Positions 8,005 to 14,714 of a stretch of DNA of 22,384 bases are shown here, piece by piece (the first letter of the stretch is position 1; each line of letters starts with the position of its first letter). Position numbers and translations under genes: made by a program. Origin of the DNA: Chloroflexota bacterium. Its GTDB lineage: Bacteria > Chloroflexota > Chloroflexia > Thermomicrobiales > UBA6265. Where the stretch lies: NCBI GenBank assembly GCA_023423795.1, contig JAFAEX010000010.1, positions 1 to 22,384 of the forward strand. The letters run 5' to 3'. The notes beneath the pieces are model-generated. The model made no database searches. It had not been told where the DNA came from and was given only the letters and a program-made list of their open reading frames with translations.

Positions 8005-8525
8005 AGGCCCTCGGGCGGCAGCGGGGTATTGGTGGAGGGGCCGGTGTCGCCGTAGGTCTCGTCCACGTAGCGCCGGATCTCCAGCAGGCTCGTGCCCTCG
8101 GGCCGCATGGTCATCACCGCACGGGTGACGTCGATGCAGACGCTTCAGCCAAAACTCATGGCGTCGAGGAGGACGGAGCCGTCGCCCCGGACCTCCTGGA
8201 CGTAGCAGTCGAAGTTGTTGTCGTGGTTCAGGTCCACGCAGCCGCAGAAGCAGGGCATCCACTGGAGGAGGTCCTGGTTGGCGACGGCGTAGCGGTAGTT
8301 TTCCTGGATGTACTCCGGGGCGTCGTGAAAGATCTGCGGCCAGACGTCCTCGGCCGGGCGGGCGACGAGGTCGAACGGGTTGTCGTCTTCCTGCCCGATG
8401 CCGGGCGCCGAGCACCCGGCGAGGACGATGCCGGCCGCGCCGAGCGAACCCTGGAGCAGCAGGCGGCGGCTGATCCGGCGCTGCTGGATGCGGCTGGTGG
8501 CGGAGCGGGGAGTCACGAGAGGCAC
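8001..8525 (-). CDS. PCYCGC-motif lipoprotein, candidate selenoprotein (in-frame TGA at codon 127)
   Basis: Predicted 174-aa exported protein of the PCYCGC-motif lipoprotein family, whose function is unknown but whose conserved cysteines suggest a redox or metal role outside the membrane. The GTG start at 8525 gives a twin-arginine-like signal (ISRRLLLQG) and a lipobox LAGC with Cys38. The family motif reads PCFCGC (residues 91-96), followed by a His at 101 and FDCYV with Cys107. Codon 127 is TGA. Beyond it the frame continues SVCIDVTRAV, then EGTSLLEIRRYVDETYG and a Pro/Thr-rich end, just as family members have after the first Cys of their CxxC. Thus TGA sits where Cys is expected (U-S-V-C). 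The true stop overlaps the methyltransferase ATG (ATGA). A nonsense mutation or sequencing error is the alternative; the hairpin after the TGA favours selenocysteine. A conventional caller would end the gene at 8145. Confidence 0.75.
8104..8138 (-). promoter_or_regulatory. Candidate bacterial SECIS hairpin
   Basis: On the minus strand, 6 nt after the UGA at 8147-8145, the arm UGCAUCGACGUCACC can pair with GGUGAUGACCAUGCG around the loop CGUGC. Thirteen of 15 positions pair, two of them G-U wobbles, with A-A and C-C mismatches. The apical loop begins 21 nt after the UGA, and G is its second base. Published bacterial SECIS models place the loop about 16-37 nt downstream and require a G in the first two loop positions, so the fit is good. 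The element lies within coding sequence, as in E. coli formate dehydrogenase. Confidence 0.65.
8145..8147 (-). other. In-frame TGA, candidate selenocysteine codon
   Basis: This is the only stop in an otherwise open 174-codon frame. It corresponds to the first Cys position of the C-terminal CxxC of PCYCGC proteins; Cys130 supplies the partner thiol. Confidence 0.65.
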
Positions 8526-8684
8526 GATCTGGGGTCCTGTTCCGGGCGGGCGGCGCACGTCGGGCCGCCCATTCGATGCTTTAAAGGATACGACGCGGCG
8601 GGGATGCGGGGCGTTCCGTGGCGAGACCGCCGCGTAATTGCAGCATGATGGGCGAGGGGAGATGCTGCGCGAAGGCGGGGTGGA

Positions 8685-8710
8685 ACTACTGCATTGCAGT
8701 AGTATACTGC
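8685..8710 (+). promoter_or_regulatory. Palindromic operator and -10-like box upstream of brnT
   Basis: A perfect 9-bp inverted repeat (ACTACTGCA / TGCAGTAGT) around one central base spans 8685-8703. It runs directly into TATACT (8703-8708), a good -10 hexamer about 18 nt before the BrnT start. Type II antitoxins usually repress their own promoter, so this palindrome is a likely operator for the XRE antitoxin. No good -35 is visible. The local composition is noticeably less GC-rich than the surroundings. Confidence 0.55.
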
Positions 8711-8725
8711 GGTCGGGGAGGGCAG

Positions 8726-9007
8726 ATGGAATTCGAGTGGGATCCGGCGAAGGATGCCGCGAACCTGGAAAAGCACGGGATCGGGTTCGACGATGCGGTG
8801 TTCGTCTTTCGCGATCCGTTGCACATCGTGGAAGACAGTAGCCGGCCAGAGCACGGTGAGATCCACGGCAAGGCAATCGGTCTGCTTTTCGGTATGGTGA
8901 CGACCGTGATCTTCACGGAGCGACACGGCAAGCGGCGGATCATTTCCGCCCGGAGGGCACGAAGAGATGAGCGAGTCCGATACGATCGTGGCACGGCTGC
9001 TGGATGA
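8726..9007 (+). CDS. brnT: BrnT family toxin (type II TA)
   Basis: Predicted 93-aa ribonuclease toxin of the BrnT/RelE-like fold, which cleaves RNA and slows growth when freed from its antitoxin. The family pattern is clear: FEWDPAKDAANLEKHGIGFDDAVFVFRDP at the N-terminus, and RRIISARRARRDERVRYD carrying the basic C-terminal residues. Length is typical. The ATG at 8726 follows GGGGAGGG closely. The antitoxin gene begins inside its 3' end (41-nt overlap), the usual toxin-first order for brnTA. Confidence 0.9.
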   Translation: MEFEWDPAKDAANLEKHGIGFDDAVFVFRDPLHIVEDSSRPEHGEIHGKAIGLLFGMVTTVIFTERHGKRRIISARRARRDERVRYDRGTAAG

Positions 9008-9389
9008 CGGATCGGTCGTTCAGGTATTGCCGGACGGCTCGACTCGTCCTTTTGAGAGCCGCACCGATTGGGCCCGAATCCACGCGATGACCGAGGAGGA
9101 GATCGAGGCCAACGCCCTTTCCGACCCCGACAACCCGCCGATGACGGAGGACGAACTGGCGCGGATGCGGCGGGTGACAACCGTGAGGACGATTCGCCGT
9201 AGTCTCGGTCTGACCCAGGAGCAGTTCGCCGACCGCTTCCGGCTGCCGCTCGGCACGGTGCGGGATTGGGAGCGGGGCGCGCGCACGCCCGCCGGACCGG
9301 CCCAGACGCTGCTTCGGGTGATCGAGCGCGAACCGGAGGCCGTGCTGCGGGCGCTCGACCAACCCCCGCTGGACCGCTCGGCCGACTAG
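8967..9389 (+). CDS. Antitoxin with BrnA-like N-terminus and XRE helix-turn-helix
   Basis: Predicted 140-aa antitoxin and autorepressor for BrnT. Residues about 32-70 (TDWARIHAMTEEEIEANALSDPDNPPMTEDEL) resemble the toxin-contacting part of BrnA. The C-terminal half is not the ribbon-helix-helix of classical BrnA but a Cro/C1-type HTH (TVRTIRRSLGLTQEQFADRFRLPLGTVRDWERGARTP in part), the type common in HigA-like antitoxins. The gene overlaps brnT by 41 nt and is presumably co-translated with it. It is likely to bind the palindrome at 8685-8703. Confidence 0.85.
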   Translation: MSESDTIVARLLDDGSVVQVLPDGSTRPFESRTDWARIHAMTEEEIEANALSDPDNPPMTEDELARMRRVTTVRTIRRSLGLTQEQFADRFRLPLGTVRDWERGARTPAGPAQTLLRVIEREPEAVLRALDQPPLDRSAD

Positions 9390-9447
9390 TCGGCAACACC
9401 GGTGGGTCAACATTCCGGGACGCCAGCGCGGCTGGAGCCGACGCATC

Positions 9448-9717
9448 ATGTGCAACGAACCCCGAACCATCACGGTCGATCCGGAGAGCGAGTCGGGCAG
9501 GGCCCTTGCCGAGGACATCGACATTGTCCTCGATCGGGAGGGCGTCACGTACCGGGTCAGCCGAATCCACGATCCATGGGCTGGATATGATGCGAACCGT
9601 GTTCGCGTGCGATTGCGCGCGGTCGCCGGGATGATCGGCCCCGACGAGGCAGAGCGCATGAAGGCGTTCGTCTATCAGGGTCGGGCGGATGGCACACGGC
9701 CGCTCGACCGACCGTGA
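9448..9717 (+). CDS. Putative VapB-like antitoxin
   Basis: Predicted 89-aa protein. The N-terminal RTITVDPESESGRALAEDI and later VTYRVSR resemble a swapped-hairpin/AbrB-type or VapB-like DNA-binding start. The DPWAGYDANRVRVRLRAVAG segment is a pattern I associate with antitoxins next to PIN toxins in Chloroflexota. The main support is position: its TGA overlaps a GTG (GTGA at 9714-9717) that starts the MRNLVDTD of a PIN-domain toxin. The start at 9448 has only a weak, distant GGAG, so the N-terminus is uncertain. Confidence 0.65.
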   Translation: MCNEPRTITVDPESESGRALAEDIDIVLDREGVTYRVSRIHDPWAGYDANRVRVRLRAVAGMIGPDEAERMKAFVYQGRADGTRPLDRP

Positions 9718-10108
9718 GAAACCTCGTCGATACGGACGGCCCATCGACGCGTCCGCGAACATCCCGCACGCCGTCCGGACGCTTGACCGCCTCAGCAGCG
9801 AAGGGCTGACGATCAGCATCGTAACAGTGGGCCAAATCTTCGAGGGCGCTTTCGGGTTGCCCGACCCCGAGGACGCGCTTGAGACCTACCGGGCGTTTCT
9901 CGCCGGGTTCGTCGTCCTTTCGCCGAACGAGGCCGTCATGGTGGTCTTTGCCGGGATTCGATCCCGACTTCGCCGCCGAGGCGAACTGGTTCCCGATCTT
10001 GACTTGCTCGTTGCGGCGACCGCAATTGCTCACGACATGGTGCTCCTGACGCGCAACCGAAAGCACTTCGAGCGCATCCCTGAACTGAACCTCTCTCGCG
10101 CGGGCTGA
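9714..10108 (+). pseudogene. VapC-like PIN-domain toxin, frameshifted near the N-terminus
   Basis: A PIN-domain endoribonuclease toxin in two frames. The GTG at 9714 gives MRNLVDTD, the standard VapC opening with the first catalytic Asp, but this frame then runs into nonsense. The rest of the toxin (PIDASANIPHAVRTLDRL, SIVTVGQIFEGAFG with the conserved Glu, PDLDLLVAATA with acidic residues, LLTRNRKHFERIP) lies in the frame one base back. Joining at 9737/9738 needs one extra base there, for example to make a Trp codon, so a single-base deletion is the simplest reading. An ATG at 9689 opens the second frame but yields an N-terminus without the catalytic Asp. The toxin is therefore probably inactive, unless this is a sequencing error. 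Confidence 0.75.
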
Positions 10109-10125
10109 TTCGGGGTTCGCGGGAC

Positions 10126-10150
10126 CGCCGCTCTGCCCGGCAGAGCGGCG
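10126..10150 (+). terminator. GC-rich hairpin after the vapC remnant
   Basis: Twelve perfect pairs (CGCCGCTCTGCC / GGCAGAGCGGCG) flank one central base, so in practice the top pairs open as the loop. It lies 18 nt after the vapC stop and before the GNAT gene, consistent with termination of the toxin-antitoxin transcripts. There is no T-tract. Confidence 0.6.
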
Positions 10151-10285
10151 CGGTCGCTGCGTGGGCTTCCCGAATCTGCCATCCGGTTCTGCAATTTGTC
10201 AGGGGCTTTCCATCTCCTCCTCCGGCAGCCTGTCGGTGGGGTCGCGTTCGGCGATCCCGGCGAACCCGAGGAGTGAGGATCGATC

Positions 10286-10882
10286 ATGGCCATTGTGGGA
10301 ATGGCGCCGGCGGTCGCGACGGCGACGGCGTACGACGCGGAGCGGATCGTGCGGCCGATGACGCGGGCGTTCGCGGCGGACCCGGTCATCCGCTGGGTGT
10401 ATCCCGGCCAGCGCGAGTATCTGGCGTGGTGGCCGGAGGTGATGCGGCTTTACTGCGGCGGCGCGACGGCCCGCGAGACCGCGTTCGTCGCGGATGCGGG
10501 CGTGGGTGCGGCGCTCTGGCTGCCGCCCGGCGTCGCCCCGGAAGCGGAGGCGCTGGGCGAACTGCTGGCGTCCAGCCTGCCGGAGGAGCGGCAGCCGGAG
10601 GTCTTCGCTTTCCTGGGGCAGATGGGGGAGCACCACCCGGCCGCGCCGCACTGGTACCTGCCGTTCATCGGGGTCGATCCGCGCGAGCAGGGCCGCGGCC
10701 ACGGGTCGGCGCTGCTGCGTGCCGCGCTGGAGCGGTGCGACCGCGACGGCGCGTCCGCCTGCCTGAAGGCGACGACGCTGGACAGCCGCCGCCTTTACGA
10801 GCGTCGCGGCTTCGAGACCGTCGGCGTCATCCAGTTCGGCGGGTCCCCGCCCATGTGGCCGAAGGTGCGCGAGCCGCGGTGA
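10286..10882 (+). CDS. GNAT family N-acetyltransferase
   Basis: Predicted 198-aa acetyl-CoA-dependent acetyltransferase. The acetyl-CoA pyrophosphate-binding motif A is clear (IGVDPREQGRGHGSALL, residues 128-144), followed by the CLKATTLDSRRLYERRGFE motif-B-like region in which the Tyr is commonly the general acid. The N-terminal half (MTRAFAADPVIRWVYP) is of the type seen in GNATs that act on small amines or antibiotics. The ATG at 10286 has AGGA about 7 nt upstream. It is monocistronic, convergent with the CUT2 operon across a repeat-rich hairpin. Substrate is unknown. Confidence 0.88.
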   Translation: MAIVGMAPAVATATAYDAERIVRPMTRAFAADPVIRWVYPGQREYLAWWPEVMRLYCGGATARETAFVADAGVGAALWLPPGVAPEAEALGELLASSLPEERQPEVFAFLGQMGEHHPAAPHWYLPFIGVDPREQGRGHGSALLRAALERCDRDGASACLKATTLDSRRLYERRGFETVGVIQFGGSPPMWPKVREPR

Positions 10883-10888
10883 ACCGAA

Positions 10889-10965
10889 GGTGCTGGGTGC
10901 TGGGTGCCGAGTGCCGAGTGCGCTGGTAGTCGTTCGTAGCACCCAGCACCCAGCACCCAGCACCC
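10889..10965. repeat. Heptad repeat hairpin between convergent genes
   Basis: The left arm is built of heptads GGTGCTG, GGTGCTG, GGTGCCG, AGTGCCG (10889-10916). The right arm is four exact AGCACCC heptads (10938-10965). A 19-bp perfect inverted repeat links 10889-10907 with 10939-10957. It separates the convergent GNAT and CUT2 permease genes and ends 2 bp before the permease stop, so it may serve as a two-way terminator built from simple repeats. Confidence 0.85.
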
Positions 10966-10967
10966 GT

Positions 10968-12035
10968 TCAGGTGCTGGTCGCGCCGAGGCGGCGGGCGAG
11001 GCGGCTCTGGAAGATGACGACGACGAGCAGGAAGAGGCCGCGGATCAGGTTCTCCCAGAACGGGGTGATCTCGAAGGTGCCCAGCCCGCGCTCGAAGTTG
11101 AGCACGTTGAAGATGAGGCCGAGCAGCAGCGCCCCGACGAGGGTGCCGCCGACCGAGCCGACGCCGCCGGTCAGCAGGGTGCCGCCGACGACGACGGCGG
11201 CGATGGCCGAGAGCTCCCAACCGAGGCCGGCGGTCGGCGCGCCGGAGTAGGAGATGGCAGCGACGAAGGCCCCGGCCAATCCGGCCAGCGCGCCGCTCAG
11301 GGCGTAGACGATGACCAGCGTGCGCGTGATGGGCAAGCCGGCCAGCCGAGCGGCCTCCTCGTTGCCGCCGATGGCGAGCACGTGCCGGCCGAACCGGGTC
11401 AGGTTCAGCAGCACCGCGCCGAGCGCGAACAGCACGAGCGCGATGACCACCGGCGCCGGGATCGGCCCGAGCGTGACGGCGCCGATCGTCCACGGGCCGA
11501 GCGGGATAGGTCCGATGGCGTTGCCACCGAGCGCCGGAAACCCGGCGGCGAAATCGACCATCACCGGGGCGTTGTTGGAGAGCACCAGGGCCGCGCCGCG
11601 GGCGCCGAGCAGCATGGCGAGCGTGACCACGAACGGCTGCAACCGGAAGCGGCCGACGAGCACGCCGTTGATGACGCCGGCCAGCAAGCCGATGCCGATC
11701 GCGCCCAGCAGCGCCGGCCACAACCCCTGCGGGCTGAGGCGGGCGGCGGCGACGGCGGCCATCGCCGCGACCGAGCCGACCGAGAGGTCGATGCCGCCGG
11801 TGATGATGACGAAGGTCATGCCGAGCGCGATGACGAGGAAGTACGAGTTCGAGTTGAGGAACGCGCTGAAGATGTTGTACTGGCTCCAGAAGTTGGCGCC
11901 GTAGCGGGTGACGCCGAACGTGACCAGCACGATCAGGGCGATCAGCGCGCCCTGCCGCTGGATGAACCCCACTAGCCGCCCGCTGGCGCGGACGTCCTCC
12001 TCGTACTCGCCGTATCCCACCGACAGGCTCGACAT
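10968..12035 (-). CDS. Sugar ABC transporter permease, CUT2 (RbsC-like)
   Basis: Predicted 355-aa inner-membrane permease of a ribose-class (CUT2) importer. The signature ALGMTFVIITGGIDLSVGSVAAMA lies near residue 70, with the repeated VGGTLLTGGVGSVGGTLVGALLLGLI block near the C-terminus. There are about eight to ten hydrophobic helices after a polar N-terminal 25 residues. The ATG at 12035 is preceded by GGGAGAG. It is the last gene of a three-gene operon (ATPase, permease, permease). Two different CUT2 permeases side by side resemble the E. coli YtfT-YjfF arrangement for galactofuranose, which suggests a heterodimeric channel; the sugar itself is not deducible. Confidence 0.92.
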   Translation of the reverse strand: MSSLSVGYGEYEEDVRASGRLVGFIQRQGALIALIVLVTFGVTRYGANFWSQYNIFSAFLNSNSYFLVIALGMTFVIITGGIDLSVGSVAAMAAVAAARLSPQGLWPALLGAIGIGLLAGVINGVLVGRFRLQPFVVTLAMLLGARGAALVLSNNAPVMVDFAAGFPALGGNAIGPIPLGPWTIGAVTLGPIPAPVVIALVLFALGAVLLNLTRFGRHVLAIGGNEEAARLAGLPITRTLVIVYALSGALAGLAGAFVAAISYSGAPTAGLGWELSAIAAVVVGGTLLTGGVGSVGGTLVGALLLGLIFNVLNFERGLGTFEITPFWENLIRGLFLLVVVIFQSRLARRLGATST

Positions 12036-12071
12036 CGCGGCGGTCTCTCCCGGTTCGTGGTTGGGGCCGCG

Positions 12072-13100
12072 CTACGTGCCGCGCTGCCGCTGGAGCAGGA
12101 CGGCCAGCACGATCACGGCGGCGATGGCCATCCGCGCCGCGCCGTCCGGCACGTTGTGGGCGATGAGGGTGAAGCGCAGCAACTGGATGATGAGCGCGCC
12201 GAGCAGGGTGCCGACGATGGTCGCCCGGCCACCGCTCAAAGGGGTGCCGCCGACGGCGACGGCGGCGATGGCGTCCAGTTCCATCAGTTCGCCGACGCGG
12301 TGCGGGTCGGCCGATTTGTTGATGGCGACCACGATCAGGCCGGCGACGCCGGCGAGCAGACCGGAGATGGTGTAGACGGCCAGTTTCACCCGCTGGGTCG
12401 GGACGCCGGCCAGCCGTGCCGCCGGTTCGTTACCGCCGGTGGCCAGCACGTAACGGCCGAAGGTGGTGGCCCGCAGCACCCACGCGGCGACGGCGACGAC
12501 GACGATCATGATGATGATCTGGAAGCGGATGCCGCCGACGCTGCCCAGCCCGATGAACTCGAAGGCGGGAACCAGCGGCGAGCCGAGGTTGCGGAACTCG
12601 CGCAGTTCGCCGTTGACCAGCACCTGCGCCAGCCCGCGCCCGGCGAGGAAAAGCACGAGGGTGGCGATGATCGGTTGCAGCCCGACTCTCGTCACCAACG
12701 TGCCGTTGAACGCGCCGAGCAGCGAGGTGGCGACCAGCGGCGCCACGATCGCCAGCAGCAACCCGACCCACGGTGCGCCGAACTGGTTTGCCGCCAGGAG
12801 GAACATCGGGGCGATCACGCCGGCGATGGCCATCAGCGAGCCGACCGAAAGATCGACGCCGCCGGTGGCGATGACGAAGGTCATGCCGACGCCGACGATG
12901 ACGATGGTCGCCACCTGGGTCATGTTGGCGTTGAACGCGCCCAGCGTCAGGAAGTTGCTGGTGAAGAAGACGTTGTAGACGAGCAGCACGAGCAGGGCCA
13001 GCACCGCGCGGGCGGTCTGGTTGGTGCGCAGCAATCCTATTGGGTCGAAGCCGGCGCGGGATGCGGCGGCGGGTTCGAGCGCGCGGGCGGGGCTGGCCAT
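12072..13100 (-). CDS. Sugar ABC transporter permease, CUT2 (RbsC-like), second copy
   Basis: Predicted 342-aa permease paralogous to its downstream neighbour. It carries GVGMTFVIATGGVDLSVGSLMAI near residue 75 and GGTPLSGGRATIVGTLLGALII near residue 310, in the same order. The ATG at 13100 follows the ATPase stop by 3 bp, with GGAAGGG inside the ATPase gene end as ribosome site, and the stop is 36 bp before the next permease. Its Ala/Arg-rich N-terminal 20 residues are cytoplasmic. It probably pairs with the other permease and the ATPase to import a sugar. Confidence 0.92.
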   Translation of the reverse strand: MASPARALEPAAASRAGFDPIGLLRTNQTARAVLALLVLLVYNVFFTSNFLTLGAFNANMTQVATIVIVGVGMTFVIATGGVDLSVGSLMAIAGVIAPMFLLAANQFGAPWVGLLLAIVAPLVATSLLGAFNGTLVTRVGLQPIIATLVLFLAGRGLAQVLVNGELREFRNLGSPLVPAFEFIGLGSVGGIRFQIIIMIVVVAVAAWVLRATTFGRYVLATGGNEPAARLAGVPTQRVKLAVYTISGLLAGVAGLIVVAINKSADPHRVGELMELDAIAAVAVGGTPLSGGRATIVGTLLGALIIQLLRFTLIAHNVPDGAARMAIAAVIVLAVLLQRQRGT

Positions 13101-13103
13101 CGG

Positions 13104-14714
13104 CTACAACCCTTCCACGGCGACGACCGGCGCGCCGTCGGGGACGCCGGCGTGCCCTTCGCCGTCGCCGTGGGCCATCGCGCCGATCACCGCGTCCTGG
13201 GTGATGGCGGCGCGGTCGAACTCGGCGACGGTGCGGCCGTCGCGCAGGACGACGACGCGGTCGGAGCCTTCGACGATCTCCTCGATCTCGGAGGAGATCA
13301 TCAGCACGCCGAGCCCGCCGTCGGCGAGTTCGTCGATCAGCCCCTGGATCTCGGCCTTCGCGCCGACGTCGATGCCGCGCGTCGGTTCGTCCAGCAGCAG
13401 CAGCGTCGGGTTCAGGCAGAGCCAGCGCGCCAGCAGCACCTTCTGCTGGTTGCCGCCGGAAAGTTCCCGGATGCGCTGCTCCGGCCCGGCGGTCTTGATG
13501 CCGAGCCGGGCGATGAAGCGATCGACGATCTCGGCCTGCTTCGCCTTGTCCACGATGCCGTGGCGGGAGAGCGTTGGCAGGGCGGCGAGGGTGAGGTTTT
13601 CGCGCACGGTCATGTACGGGATGATGCCGTCCGCCTTGCGGTCCTCCGCGCAGAGCCCGAACCCGGCGCGGATGGCGTCGCGCGGGGAATCGAGTTTCGC
13701 CCGCTTGCCGTCGATCAGGATCTCGCCGGCCTCGGGTTTGTCCGCGCCGAAGGCGATGCGGGCGAGTTCGGTGCGGCCGGCGCCGAGCAGCCCGGCGAGG
13801 CCGACGATTTCGCCCGGGCGGACGGCGACCGAGGCGTCCTTGAGGCGCGGGGCGCGGGCGGCGTCGCGGATTTCGACGACGGGAGGTTTGCCGGCCAGCG
13901 CGGGCGGCGGCGTGCGGTCGCGGAACCCGGTCGCGCCGCGGCTGACCTCGCCGATCTCCTTGCCGAGCATCTTGGCCACGAGGTCGAGCCGCGACACCTC
14001 GACCATCGGCCGGTCCTCGATGGTGCGGCCGTCGCGCATGATCGTCACCCGGTCGCAGACGGCGTACAACTCGTCGAGGCGGTGGGTGATGAAGATGACG
14101 GAGACGCCGCGCGCTTGCAGGCCGCGGATGACGGTGAAGAGCGTTTCCGTCTCGCGGTCGTCCAGCGACGAGGTCGGCTCGTCCATGATGACGAGTTTGG
14201 CTTCGAAGGAGACGGCGCGGGCGATGGCGACCATCTGCTGGAGCGCGATCGTCAGTTCGCCGAGCGGGCGGCGGGGATCGACGCGGATGCCGAGCCGGTC
14301 GAGGATCTCCCGCGTTTCGCGGACCATGCGGTCGCGGTCCAGCAGGCCGAAACGGCGCGGCTCCCGGCCCATGAAGACGTTCTCGGCCACGCTGCGGAAG
14401 GGGACGAGGTTGATCTCCTGGAAGATCGTGCTGACCCCGGCCAGCGCGGCGGCCTGCGGCGAGGCGAAGTCCACCGGTTTGCCGTCGAAGACCACCTCGC
14501 CGGAATCGCGCCGGTGCGCGCCATTGAGGATCTTCATCAGGGTGGACTTGCCGGCCCCGTTCTGCCCGACGACGGCGTGGACCTCGCCGCGACCGACGAC
14601 CAGCGACGCGCCGTCGAGGGCGAGCACGCCAGGGAAGGTCTTGACGATGTTCCGCATGACGAGCAGCGGCTCGGGGTGGTCGGCGGGCCTCGTCTGGACG
14701 GCTGGATCGGACAC
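13104..14714 (-). CDS. Sugar ABC transporter ATP-binding protein, CUT2 (RbsA/MglA-like, duplicated)
   Basis: Predicted 536-aa ATPase with two nucleotide-binding domains fused, as usual for CUT2. Domain 1 has Walker A GQNGAGKST (residues 50-58), a degenerate signature (LTIALQQMVAIARA, 154-167) and Walker B ending MDEPT (177-181). Domain 2 has a degenerate Walker A (GLLGAGRTEL, 308-317), a canonical LSGGNQQKV (418-426) and Walker B LLLLDEPTRGIDVG (438-451). This asymmetry is normal in the family. The start is GTG 14714 with CGGAG 6 nt upstream; the frame remains open far upstream, antisense to other genes, which is an artefact of high GC. No periplasmic binding protein gene accompanies the operon here. 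Confidence 0.93.
   Translation of the reverse strand: MSDPAVQTRPADHPEPLLVMRNIVKTFPGVLALDGASLVVGRGEVHAVVGQNGAGKSTLMKILNGAHRRDSGEVVFDGKPVDFASPQAAALAGVSTIFQEINLVPFRSVAENVFMGREPRRFGLLDRDRMVRETREILDRLGIRVDPRRPLGELTIALQQMVAIARAVSFEAKLVIMDEPTSSLDDRETETLFTVIRGLQARGVSVIFITHRLDELYAVCDRVTIMRDGRTIEDRPMVEVSRLDLVAKMLGKEIGEVSRGATGFRDRTPPPALAGKPPVVEIRDAARAPRLKDASVAVRPGEIVGLAGLLGAGRTELARIAFGADKPEAGEILIDGKRAKLDSPRDAIRAGFGLCAEDRKADGIIPYMTVRENLTLAALPTLSRHGIVDKAKQAEIVDRFIARLGIKTAGPEQRIRELSGGNQQKVLLARWLCLNPTLLLLDEPTRGIDVGAKAEIQGLIDELADGGLGVLMISSEIEEIVEGSDRVVVLRDGRTVAEFDRAAITQDAVIGAMAHGDGEGHAGVPDGAPVVAVEGL

Noticed and set aside
7282..8415. Methyltransferase starting at 8415
   Set aside because: The extra 137 codons are an out-of-frame shadow of the PCYCGC lipoprotein; similarity begins at the ATG at 8004.
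8145..8876. PCYCGC gene ending at 8145 and starting far upstream at 8876
   Set aside because: The upstream extension is antisense to brnT and lies before the signal peptide. The early end ignores the conserved continuation after TGA and the ATGA junction.
9725..9745. Programmed -1 frameshifting in vapC
   Set aside because: No X-XXY-YYZ slippery heptamer or clear downstream stimulator was found at the frame junction.
9689..10108. Intact PIN toxin starting at ATG 9689
   Set aside because: This start gives an N-terminus without the catalytic LVDTD, which is visible in the adjacent frame with a proper coupled GTG; a frameshift is the better reading.
10889..10965. CRISPR-like array from repeated GGTGCTG/AGCACCC words
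   Set aside because: The units are 7 bp and contiguous, with no spacers and no cas genes nearby.
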